Notes under the pieces: generated by a model
What the model saw: only the letters and a program-made list of their open reading frames with translations
The model's database searches: none
What the model was told of the DNA's origin: nothing
Program-made: the position numbers and the translations under genes
Shown: piece by piece, positions 44,515 to 54,041 of the stretch
Position numbering within the stretch: the stretch's first letter is position 1
How the letters are laid out: each line of letters starts with the position of its first letter
NCBI RefSeq assembly: GCF_012396015.1
Contig: NZ_JAAXOQ010000009.1
Span: 62,001-126,000, forward strand
DNA: 64,000 nt
Direction of reading: 5' to 3'
From: Tsukamurella spumae
GTDB taxonomy: Bacteria > Actinomycetota > Actinomycetes > Mycobacteriales > Mycobacteriaceae

Positions 44515-46374
44515 GTGACCGCGGAGACCCTTCAGTTCCAGGCCGAGACCGATCAGCTGCTGTCGCTGATGATCCACTCCGTGTATTCGGAGAAGGACGT
44601 CTTCCTGCGCGAGCTGATCTCCAACGCCTCGGACGCGTTGGACAAGCTGCGGCTGGAGGCCTACCAGGACAAGGATCTCGACGCGGACGCCTCCGACCTG
44701 CACATCGAGCTGCGCCCCGACGCCGAGGCCCGCACGCTGACCATCGCGGACAACGGGATCGGCATGAGCCGCGCCGAGGTCGTCGACCTGATCGGCACGC
44801 TCGCGAAGTCCGGAACGGGCGAGCTCAAGCGCAAGCTGGAGGCCGCGAGGCAGGCGAAGGAGCAGGGCGCCTCGGCGGAGCTCATCGGCCAGTTCGGCAT
44901 CGGCTTCTACTCGGCGTTCATGGTCGCCGACCGCGTCGTACTGGTCACGCGCAAGGCCGGCGAGGACACCGCGACGCGCTGGGAGTCCGAGGGCCACGGC
45001 ACGTACACCGTCACCGATCTCACCGGCGACGACGTGCCCGCGCAGCACGGCACCACCATCACCCTGCACCTGCGTGCCGCGGACGGAGACGACAGCCTCC
45101 ACGACTACGCCTCCGAGTCCGTGCTCCGCACGGTCGTGCGGCGCTACAGCGACTTCATCGCCTTCCCCATCCGCCTGGGCGACGACACCCTCAATTCCAT
45201 GCAGGCGCTCTGGGCGCGCCCGAAGGACGAGGTGAGTGCCGAGGAGTACGCCGACTTCTACCGACACACCAGCCACGCCTTCGACGAGCCGCTCGAGACC
45301 ATCGCCGTCCGCGCCGAGGGCACCTTCGAGTACCAGGCACTGCTGTTCATCCCCACGATGCCGCCCTTCGACATGTTCTACCGGAACACCAAGCCGGGCC
45401 CCGCCCTCTACGTCAAGCGGGTGTTCATCATGGATCACTGTGAGGCGCTGCTGCCCCCGTACCTCCGGTTCATCACCGGTGTCGTGGACGCGCAGGACCT
45501 GTCCCTCAACGTCTCCCGCGAGATCCTGCAGAACGACCGCCACCTGGTGATGATCCGCAAGCGTCTGGTCAAGCGCGTGCTGCAGACGATCACTGCGATG
45601 CGGGACAACGAGCGGGAGAAGTACGAGACCTTCTGGACCGCCTTCGGCGCCGTGCTCAAGGAGGGCCTGCTCGACGATCAGGAGAACCGCGAGACCCTGC
45701 TGGGGGCATCGTCGTTCGCGTCGACCTTCAGCGAGGACGGCACGACGGGCCTCGCGGAGTACGTCTCCCGCATGCCGGAGGCGCAGGACGTGATCTACTA
45801 CGCGGTAGGCGAGTCGCGGCGCCAGCTGGAGTCCTCTCCGCACCTGGAGGCCTTCGCCGCCAAGGGCTTCGAGGTGCTGCTGCTGACCGACCAGGTGGAC
45901 GAGCTCTGGACCACCGGTGCGGAGTTCGACGGTAAGCGGTTCGTCTCCGTGGCGAAGGGCGAGGCCGATCTCGGCGGCGACGCGCCGGAGGCGGAGGGCT
46001 TCGAGTCGCTCACCGCCTGGCTCGCGAAGACGCTGGAGGACAAGGTCTCGGGCGTGCGCCTCACCTCCCGACTGACCAGCTCGCCCGCGTGCCTCGTGGG
46101 CGGCGAGTTCGATCTCAGTCCGCAGCTCGAGCAGATGTACCGCGCCAGCGGCCAGGAGGTGCCGCGCACCCGGCGCACGCTCGAGCTCAACCCGGACAAC
46201 GCACTCGTGCTCGCCCTGCGCGAGAAGGTCGGCGACGGCGAGCCCGCCGACGATCTGCAGGACGCCGCCGAGATCCTCTACGGCACCGCGGTGCTCGCCG
46301 AGGGCGGTGCCGTGGACGACCCGGCCGAGTTCGCCGCGGTGCTCGCCCGGCAGCTCGCCCGCAACCTCGGCTGA
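44515..46374 (+). CDS. htpG: Chaperone HtpG (Hsp90)
   Basis: The product is 619 aa from a GTG at 44515. The GHKL ATPase domain has LRELISNASDALDKLR, DNGIGMSRAEVVDLIGTLAKSGT and GQFGIGFYSAFMVAD, the ATP-lid residues included. The middle domain contains FIMDHCEALLPPYLRFITGVVD and LSLNVSREILQND; the C-terminal domain carries the dimerisation region to the end (PAEFAAVLARQLARNLG). It is a bacterial Hsp90 with no co-chaperone gene nearby. It is separated from groEL by the repeat-bounded islet. No CIRCE element is seen in front of it. Confidence 0.97.
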   Translation: MTAETLQFQAETDQLLSLMIHSVYSEKDVFLRELISNASDALDKLRLEAYQDKDLDADASDLHIELRPDAEARTLTIADNGIGMSRAEVVDLIGTLAKSGTGELKRKLEAARQAKEQGASAELIGQFGIGFYSAFMVADRVVLVTRKAGEDTATRWESEGHGTYTVTDLTGDDVPAQHGTTITLHLRAADGDDSLHDYASESVLRTVVRRYSDFIAFPIRLGDDTLNSMQALWARPKDEVSAEEYADFYRHTSHAFDEPLETIAVRAEGTFEYQALLFIPTMPPFDMFYRNTKPGPALYVKRVFIMDHCEALLPPYLRFITGVVDAQDLSLNVSREILQNDRHLVMIRKRLVKRVLQTITAMRDNEREKYETFWTAFGAVLKEGLLDDQENRETLLGASSFASTFSEDGTTGLAEYVSRMPEAQDVIYYAVGESRRQLESSPHLEAFAAKGFEVLLLTDQVDELWTTGAEFDGKRFVSVAKGEADLGGDAPEAEGFESLTAWLAKTLEDKVSGVRLTSRLTSSPACLVGGEFDLSPQLEQMYRASGQEVPRTRRTLELNPDNALVLALREKVGDGEPADDLQDAAEILYGTAVLAEGGAVDDPAEFAAVLARQLARNLG

Positions 46375-46403
46375 TCGGCGGCGGGAGGCGTACCGTCGGG
46401 TCC

Positions 46404-46925
46404 ATGGACGACGCGACCGCTGCCCGGGACCTGCTGATCGACTCCTTCGCGAGGATCGCCGAGCACGCGGAGGCCGTGACGGACGGGCTCACCGCGGACA
46501 TCGCGGACCGTCGGATCGTGCCGGACGCCAACACGATCGCGTGGCTGGTCTGGCACAGCGCCCGGGTGATCGACGCGCAGCTCGCGCCGATCGCCGGGGT
46601 CGAGCAGGTCTGGACCGCGCAGGACTGGTTCGGCCGGTTCGGCCTCGATCTGCCCGCGGACTCCACCGGATACGGACACACCCGCGTGGAGGCGGCGCAG
46701 GTGCACGGCAGCGACGCGCTGCTCATCGGCTACTTCCGCGACGTCGACGCGATGGCCCGCACCTATCTGACCGATGTGACACCGGACGAGCTCGCCCGCG
46801 TGATCGACGAGGCGTGGGACCCGCCGGTCACCGTCGCCGTGCGGCTGGTGAGCATCGTCGACGACTGCGCCCAGCACCTCGGCGCCGCCGCCTACCTCAA
46901 GGGCGCCCTCGAGTCCACGATCTGA
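46404..46925 (+). CDS. DinB-like (DUF664-type) protein
   Basis: The product is 173 aa, starting 29 bases after htpG, so it may be read from the same transcript. MDDATAARDLLIDSFARIAEHAEAVTDGLTADI opens a four-helix bundle, with IAWLVWHSARVIDAQLAPIAGVEQVW and a late VRLVSIVDDCAQHLGAAAYLKGAL. The spaced histidines (WHSAR, DCAQHLGAAAY) match the metal site of DinB/mycothiol-dependent transferase relatives. Actinobacterial members often are thiol transferases; the substrate is unknown here. It converges with the PucR regulator four bases away. Confidence 0.8.
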   Translation: MDDATAARDLLIDSFARIAEHAEAVTDGLTADIADRRIVPDANTIAWLVWHSARVIDAQLAPIAGVEQVWTAQDWFGRFGLDLPADSTGYGHTRVEAAQVHGSDALLIGYFRDVDAMARTYLTDVTPDELARVIDEAWDPPVTVAVRLVSIVDDCAQHLGAAAYLKGALESTI

Positions 46926-46929
46926 CTCG

Positions 46930-48171
46930 TCACGCGGGGCCCGCACCGAAGGTCTTCACGGCGTGCAGTGCCAGCTCGACGTACACGCGCCGCTCGTCGA
47001 TGGAGTGCCCGAGCAGCTGCTCGACCTGCCGGATCCGATACCGAACGGTATTGGGGTGCAGGATCAGCGACTCGCCGGCGGCTTTCGCATCGCCGCCCGC
47101 GCCGAGGTAGGCGAGCGCCGTCTCCCGCAGGCGCGCAGCGGAATCCGTCGCGGCGGCGAGGTCGCCGAGCTCCCGCCGGATCAGCGTGTCCGCGCCGGTC
47201 GGCCCCGCGATCCCGTGCGCCAGGCAGGCCAGCTCCACGTCCCGATAGGCGACGATCCGCCGGCCGGTCCGTTGCGCGACCTCCAGGGCCGCCGCGGATT
47301 CGGCTGCACTGGTCCGGAATCCGTCGATCCCGGGGTGCGCGGTGCCGAGGGCGCAGCGCACCGTCGGGGGGAGGTCCGGGGGATCGGGCACCGTCGATCC
47401 CGTGCTCCAGCACCGCAGTGACCGGGCTCCGGTCCGTAGGGCCAGACGGTGCTCGCCGCCCACGGCCCGGTGCACGGCGAGGCCTGCGCGCTCGAGGTGC
47501 CGCTGCACGTCGGCGTCGAGGACGCCCTCGTCGGCCCACAGGGTGTACGCGGTGTGCACGGGGTTCACCGGATATCCGAGCGCAGCACTGGCATCGGCGG
47601 GGTCGACGTCCTGCCCGGACAGCAGCGCCTCGACGGTGGCGGCCTGCCGGGCCAGCGCGCCGCGCTGCCACTGTTCGCGCTCCGCGACGAAGGTGCCGAT
47701 CATCGCCTCGATCGAGACGTCCAGCCACTGCGTGGTCCGGGGCCAGAAGTGCAGCAGCACCTCGGAGCGGACCTCCGCGTCGGGAATCTCGGCGGCAGCG
47801 GTGGTGGTGAACAGCTCCCACGCCGCGCTCTGGCCCACGCGGTAGACCGCGAGGAGGACGCGGAGTTCGTGGCCGCGGCGCGCCATGGTGCGGGCCAGGT
47901 CGTGGGTCTCCTCGCCGGGGCGGATCGTGATCGTCTCGCGCGTGGCGTTGCCGAGCACGCCGCGCCAGTGCGCGCGGGTGCTGGCGTCGAGCTCGGCGCG
48001 CAGCAGAGGCTCGTCGATCTCGGGCAGCGCCGCGACGATCGCGTCGTCGACGTCGCGCACCATCGTGTCGAGCGCCTGCTCGTTCTCGCCGGCCCGCGCG
48101 AATTCCGCGAGCCACCGGCGGGCGGGCGGCGACAGCGCCGTCACGACGACGGGCTTTGTTCGGAGGGACAA
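46930..48171 (-). CDS. PucR-family transcriptional regulator
   Basis: The product is 413 aa. The TTG at 48171 is the first start in the frame; a GTG further in (near 48144) is a possible alternative. The N-terminal half is a helical sensor region of the type found in CdaR/PucR-like activators ([20 protein letters not shown]), and the C-terminal 60 residues are the PucR helix-turn-helix: [55 protein letters not shown]. It is divergent from the aldehyde dehydrogenase/GMC pair, with a 98-base shared promoter gap, and is the likely regulator of that pair. Confidence 0.88.
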   Translation of the reverse strand: MSLRTKPVVVTALSPPARRWLAEFARAGENEQALDTMVRDVDDAIVAALPEIDEPLLRAELDASTRAHWRGVLGNATRETITIRPGEETHDLARTMARRGHELRVLLAVYRVGQSAAWELFTTTAAAEIPDAEVRSEVLLHFWPRTTQWLDVSIEAMIGTFVAEREQWQRGALARQAATVEALLSGQDVDPADASAALGYPVNPVHTAYTLWADEGVLDADVQRHLERAGLAVHRAVGGEHRLALRTGARSLRCWSTGSTVPDPPDLPPTVRCALGTAHPGIDGFRTSAAESAAALEVAQRTGRRIVAYRDVELACLAHGIAGPTGADTLIRRELGDLAAATDSAARLRETALAYLGAGGDAKAAGESLILHPNTVRYRIRQVEQLLGHSIDERRVYVELALHAVKTFGAGPA

Positions 48172-48269
48172 AAATCGGGCCGAACCTTGCTCATGACACC
48201 AAGAATATGACGCTCATCACACACGATCATAGGAGTGTCGAACAACACACCCGACCGCAGGAGCCTGAC

Positions 48270-49691
<1,422 letters not shown>

Positions 49692-49735
49692 GTGCGCACC
49701 CGACTCCACGACCGACCTTCCCGAGAGGACCCATC

Positions 49736-51706
49736 ATGACCTTCGAATTCGATGCGCGCCAGCGCAAGACGCTCACCGCCGTGGTCGACACCTTCGTCGC
49801 CTCCGTGCCCCGCGAGGACGATCCCACCGGCTTCTGGGCCGTCAAGGGCAGCGACCTGATGGTCGATGCCGCGGTCGAGCAGTACCTGCTCGCCCACTTG
49901 CCCGAGGAGGGGCTCGCCGGCCTCGCCCAGCTGCTCGACACCGCGGCCCTCGTGGGCCTGAAGAACCAGCCGCAGGCCGTCCGTGAGGTGATCCTCGCGA
50001 ACCTCGGCGGCATCACGCCTGAGTCCGGCCTCGCTGTCGCGAGCCTGTGCCAGCTGTCCACGATGATCGCGTACGGCCTCATGGACGAGGAGGGCCGCAA
50101 CCCGCTGTGGGCCGGGATGGGCTACCCCGGGCCCGTGTCCGCGCCGCCCGCCACCCCGAAGACGATCACCGCGATCGCACCGACCGCGGGCGAGACCCTG
50201 ACCGCGGACGCCGTGGTCGTCGGCTCCGGCTCCGGCGGCGGTGTGGCCGCGGCCGAGCTGGCTCGCGCCGGCAAGAAGGTCATCGTGGTCGAGGGCGGCT
50301 CCTACCGCAACGAGGCCGACTTCGTGCAGAACGAACTGTTCGCGTACCAGACGCTGTTCCTGCGCGGCGGCTTCTTCCCGTCGTCCGACGGCATGATCAT
50401 GCTGGCCGCGGGCGGCACCGTCGGTGGCGGCAGCACCGTCAACTGGTCCAACTCGCTCAAGACGCCCGAGATCGTCCGCAAGGAATGGGCCGGTGCGGGC
50501 CTCGACGATGCCCTCGGCCCCGAGTTCGACGAGCACCTGAACGCGGTCTTCGCCCGGCTTGGCTGCAACGAGGATGTCGCGCTGCAGAACGAGCCCCACC
50601 AGCGGCTGTCCGAGGGCGCCGCGGGCCTGGGCTACACCTACCGGAAGGTCGATCTCAACGTGAGCCCGGACCGGTTCGATCCGGTGCGCAGCGCGTACAG
50701 CGGCATGGGTGATCAGACGGGCGCCAAGCAGGGCACCATGAGGACCTACCTGCAGGACGCCTCCGACGCCGGCGCGCGGCTGCTGCCGAACACCCGGATC
50801 GCCACCGTCACCACCGTCGACGCGGCCGACGGTACGCGCACCACGACAGGCGTGGAGGGCGTGTACACCGACCCCGAGACCGGCGCGCAGACGCCGGTGC
50901 GGATCGAGGCGCCCGTCGTCGTCGTCTCCGCCGGCAGTCTCGAGACGCCCGCCCTGCTGTTGCGGTCGGGGATCGGCGGCCCCGCCGTCGGGCAGAGCCT
51001 CCGGCTGCACCCGGCCACGCTGGTCAGCGGCATCTACGACGAGCCGCAGAACCCCTGGTACGGCCCGGCGATGTCCGGCGTGATGAACGAGTTCGCCGAT
51101 GCCGATTCGGGCTACGGCTTCCTCGTCGAGTCCGTGCAGCACCTGCCCGGCCTGTTCAACAGCGTCGTGCCGTGGCTCGGCGGTGCCGCGCACAAGGAGC
51201 TGACCGCGCAGTACGGGAACCGGGCCGATTGGGTGGTGCTGGTCAAGGACCGCGGCACCGGCACCGTCACGATCGGCCCCGACGGCGAGGCCGTGCACGC
51301 CTACCCGTTCGACGACGAGCTGGACCGCAAGCACTTCCGCGAGGGGATCGTCGCGTCGATCCGCATGCAGGAGGCCGCCGGCGCCCGACGGATCTACGTG
51401 GCGGGCCAGCGATTCGAGCCCTGGACCCGCGGCGAGGATCTCGAGGCGTTCATCGAGCAGGTGAACGCGATCCCGATCGGCCCCGGCGGTACTCCGGTGT
51501 TCAGCGCGCACCAGATGTGCAGCGCCCCGCTGGGCGCCGACCCCGCGACCTCGGTGGCGAAGCCCTCGGGCGAGCTGCACGACACCCGGGGCGTGTGGAT
51601 CGCCGACGCCAGCGGTATGCCCACGTGCTCGGGCGTCAACCCGATGATCACGACGATGGCGCTGGCCCGCCGCACCGCGACCAACCTGCTGGCCGCGAAG
51701 GCCTGA
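49736..51706 (+). CDS. GMC oxidoreductase, FAD-dependent alcohol oxidase/dehydrogenase-like
   Basis: The product is 656 aa; the ATG at 49736 has GAGAGGA upstream. Residues 1-145 form a separate helical N-terminal domain (MTFEFDARQRKTLTAVVDTFVASVPREDDPTGFW), seen in long-chain alcohol oxidase-like members. The FAD-binding fold follows: VVVGSGSGGGVAAAELARAGKKVIVVEGG, AAGGTVGGGSTVNWSNSLKTP, then VVVSAGSLETPALLLRSGIG. The C-terminal catalytic block SAHQMCSAPLGADPATSV and the STHD-like ADASGMPTCSGVNPMITTMALARR complete it. It probably oxidises an alcohol to the aldehyde for the upstream dehydrogenase. It begins 44 bases after that gene. Confidence 0.92.
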   Translation: MTFEFDARQRKTLTAVVDTFVASVPREDDPTGFWAVKGSDLMVDAAVEQYLLAHLPEEGLAGLAQLLDTAALVGLKNQPQAVREVILANLGGITPESGLAVASLCQLSTMIAYGLMDEEGRNPLWAGMGYPGPVSAPPATPKTITAIAPTAGETLTADAVVVGSGSGGGVAAAELARAGKKVIVVEGGSYRNEADFVQNELFAYQTLFLRGGFFPSSDGMIMLAAGGTVGGGSTVNWSNSLKTPEIVRKEWAGAGLDDALGPEFDEHLNAVFARLGCNEDVALQNEPHQRLSEGAAGLGYTYRKVDLNVSPDRFDPVRSAYSGMGDQTGAKQGTMRTYLQDASDAGARLLPNTRIATVTTVDAADGTRTTTGVEGVYTDPETGAQTPVRIEAPVVVVSAGSLETPALLLRSGIGGPAVGQSLRLHPATLVSGIYDEPQNPWYGPAMSGVMNEFADADSGYGFLVESVQHLPGLFNSVVPWLGGAAHKELTAQYGNRADWVVLVKDRGTGTVTIGPDGEAVHAYPFDDELDRKHFREGIVASIRMQEAAGARRIYVAGQRFEPWTRGEDLEAFIEQVNAIPIGPGGTPVFSAHQMCSAPLGADPATSVAKPSGELHDTRGVWIADASGMPTCSGVNPMITTMALARRTATNLLAAKA

Positions 51707-51741
51707 TCGCCGCCGCACGGCGTCTCCCGCGGCGACGAATC

Positions 51742-51773
51742 GTTCCCGCGATCACCACGGTGATCGCGGGAAC
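51742..51773. terminator. Bidirectional terminator hairpin
   Basis: GTTCCCGCGATCACC at 51742-51756 is followed after two bases by its exact reverse complement at 51759-51773. It lies between the convergent GMC and F420-type oxidoreductase genes. No T-tract. Confidence 0.85.
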
Positions 51774-51813
51774 ACGTCGCGGTCGCGGGAAGGAGACGGG
51801 CGGTGGCGGCCCG

Positions 51814-52740
51814 CTACAGCCCGGCGACCTGCGGGAGCACCTCGGCGCCGATCCACTCGACGTGGTCGAGATCGCTCATGTCCAGCACCTGCAGGTAGAC
51901 CCGCGATGCGCCCGCTTCGGCGAAGACGCCGAGCTTGTCGACGATCTCGTCCGCGGACCCGGTGAGGCCGTTCTCGCGGAGCTCGGGCAGCTCGCGACCG
52001 ATGGTCGCGGCCCGGCGGGCGACGGTGGCCTCGCTGGAGCCGCCGCACACGACCTGCGCGGCGGACTTGATCACGGATCGCGGATCGCGGCCCGCCGCCT
52101 CGCAGGCCGCATCGATCCGGCCCCACACCGCGGCCGCCTCGGCGACCGGCACGAACGGGGTGTTGTACTCGTCGGCGAACCGCGCCGCCAGCGCCGCCCC
52201 GCGCGTGCGGCCCGCCCCGCCGAGCACGATCGGGACGTGCGCCTGCGCCGGTTTGGGCAGCGCGGGGGAGTCGACCACGGAGAAGTGCTCACCCTGGAAG
52301 CTGTACGGGCCCTGAGCCTCCCACAGACCGGTCACGATCTCGAGGGTCTCCTCGAACCGGGCGAAGCGCTCCTTCACCTCGGGGAAGGGGATGGCGTAGG
52401 CGCGGTGCTCGTCGGCGAACCAGCCCGCACCGAGGCCCAGTTCCACACGCCCGCCGGACATCTCGTCGACCTGCGCGACCGAGATCGCCAGCGGGCCGGG
52501 GAAGCGGAAGGTGGCCGAGGTGACCAGGGTGCCGAGCCGGATCGACGAGGTCTCCCGCGCGATCCCGCCGAGCGTGACCCACGAGTCCGTCGGGCCGGGC
52601 GCACCGTCGACGTTCATGGCGACGTAGTGGTCGGACCGGAAGAAGGCACCGAACCCGGATGCTTCCGCGGTCCGGGCCACGGCGAGCTGGTCGGCGTAGG
52701 TGGCGCCCTGCTGGGGTTCGACGAAGATGCGTAGCTCCAT
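51814..52740 (-). CDS. LLM-class (luciferase-like) F420/FMN-dependent oxidoreductase
   Basis: The product is 308 aa; the ATG at 52740 is used because MELRIFVEPQQGATYADQLAVARTAEASGFGAFFRSDHYV is the usual N-terminus; no good Shine-Dalgarno sequence is seen. The TIM-barrel signatures are RLGTLVTSATFRFPGPLAISVAQVDEMSGGRVELGLGAGWFADEH and VPIVLGGAGRTRGAALAARFADEYN. Members use F420 or FMN to oxidise or reduce small molecules. It lies 17 bases after the DoxX-like gene and so could belong to the siderophore operon, perhaps as a tailoring enzyme. That link is only positional. Confidence 0.9.
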   Translation of the reverse strand: MELRIFVEPQQGATYADQLAVARTAEASGFGAFFRSDHYVAMNVDGAPGPTDSWVTLGGIARETSSIRLGTLVTSATFRFPGPLAISVAQVDEMSGGRVELGLGAGWFADEHRAYAIPFPEVKERFARFEETLEIVTGLWEAQGPYSFQGEHFSVVDSPALPKPAQAHVPIVLGGAGRTRGAALAARFADEYNTPFVPVAEAAAVWGRIDAACEAAGRDPRSVIKSAAQVVCGGSSEATVARRAATIGRELPELRENGLTGSADEIVDKLGVFAEAGASRVYLQVLDMSDLDHVEWIGAEVLPQVAGL

Positions 52741-52757
52741 GGGAGACCACTGTGCCA

Positions 52758-54041
52758 CTACAGGCGCGGGCGGGTGCGATCGAAGGGCGCCTGCACCAGT
52801 CGGATGTCGTCCCGACGCTCGAGTGCGCGCCGCTCGTACCGCGCGTCGAGGCTCCGCCCGTCGACGGTGCCGACCATCCGGAGTCCGCCCGGCACCGTCG
52901 TGACCAGCAGGTCCACCGGCGCCGCGGACGCACCCCGGCGCACGGTGAACCGATCGCCCCGCACCCGCAGGCCCCAGGCCGTCACGGCCCCGTCGGGGGC
53001 CTGCGTGACGAGGCTGTCCTGTGCGGATCCGCTCGCCGGACGGTCCGCGGTCCCGCGCAGCGTGATCGCGATCGACGTCCAGACGGGGCCGGCCTCGCCC
53101 GTGGCGAGGGCGGGCGCACCGTCGACGGTGAGTGAGACCGCCCGCCAGACCCCGTCCCGCGGATCGCGCGGCGTGTTCATGGTGTCGACCCGCGCCAGGT
53201 TTCCGGAGACGGTCGCGGCGATGAGGACGGCGGCCAGCACGCCTGCCACGACGGTGCCCGTCCGCCGCGCGGGCGATGCGGCGGTGGGAAGGACGGCGCG
53301 CAGCAGTTCCCGGCGATGCGGGAACACCAGGACCACGGCGATCACCAGCAGCTCGGCGGCGAGCAGCTTGACCGGCACGTCGTAGAAGACATTGAGCAGC
53401 ACGATCTGCGTCAGCGCGGCGATCGAGAGCATCGCCCCGACGAGCCGGGTGCGGGGGACGATCAGCAGCAGTCCCGCGGTGAGTTCGATCGCCCCCGTGA
53501 TCACGGTGTAGGGCGTGGACGCCGCCATGTATCCCCAGAGCAGGGAGAAGGGCTCCGTGTCGCCGACGGCCTGCAACTGGTACGCGGGCAGGTTCATGTA
53601 CCCCATCTGCGCGGGGATCACCTTGGCGAGGCCGTAGAGCAGCATCGCGACGGCGAGGACGCCGATCGCGGCCGCCCGCAGTACGCGGCCGGCGCGCTCG
53701 ATGCCGGCCCGGCCCCGGTCGTCGCCGCGGACGGCGAGTACGCCCCACACCAGTCCCACGGCGATGCCGATCACGAGCGCTCCCGCGTGGAACTGCCAGG
53801 CCCAGGCGAGGTCGCTGCCCGTCGCCACGTCGACCGGGGCGGGGGCGGTGCCCGTCACCCTCGCGCCCAGAGCCCCGACGGTCCGCCACACGGGCGAGAA
53901 CGCCGACGCCGCGGAGATCGCGGCGAAGATCTGAGACAGGAGCACGGCGGCCGTGAAGAGCAGGAGGACCAGGCCCGCCACCGCGAGCGCGACGGTCCGC
54001 GCGACCACGATGGCGGGGGAGGGCCGCTCGGCCCGGGTCAT
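52758..54041 (-). CDS. DoxX-like membrane protein with extracytoplasmic C-terminal domain
   Basis: The product is 427 aa; the ATG at 54041 overlaps the NRPS stop (ATGA), so it is translated with the NRPS. Residues 1-270 hold seven or eight helices with a DoxX-like four-helix segment (IGVLAVAMLLYGLAKVIPAQMGYMNLP, ELTAGLLLIVPRTRLVGAMLSIAALTQIVLLNVFYD). A further helix near residue 285 leads to a soluble domain of about 130 residues (VSLTVDGAPALATGEAGPVWTSIAITLRGTADRP, VTTVPGGLRMVGTVDGRSLDARYERR). The family has no settled function. Tight coupling to an NRPS is unusual and may point to export or membrane assembly of the product. Confidence 0.82.
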   Translation of the reverse strand: MTRAERPSPAIVVARTVALAVAGLVLLLFTAAVLLSQIFAAISAASAFSPVWRTVGALGARVTGTAPAPVDVATGSDLAWAWQFHAGALVIGIAVGLVWGVLAVRGDDRGRAGIERAGRVLRAAAIGVLAVAMLLYGLAKVIPAQMGYMNLPAYQLQAVGDTEPFSLLWGYMAASTPYTVITGAIELTAGLLLIVPRTRLVGAMLSIAALTQIVLLNVFYDVPVKLLAAELLVIAVVLVFPHRRELLRAVLPTAASPARRTGTVVAGVLAAVLIAATVSGNLARVDTMNTPRDPRDGVWRAVSLTVDGAPALATGEAGPVWTSIAITLRGTADRPASGSAQDSLVTQAPDGAVTAWGLRVRGDRFTVRRGASAAPVDLLVTTVPGGLRMVGTVDGRSLDARYERRALERRDDIRLVQAPFDRTRPRL

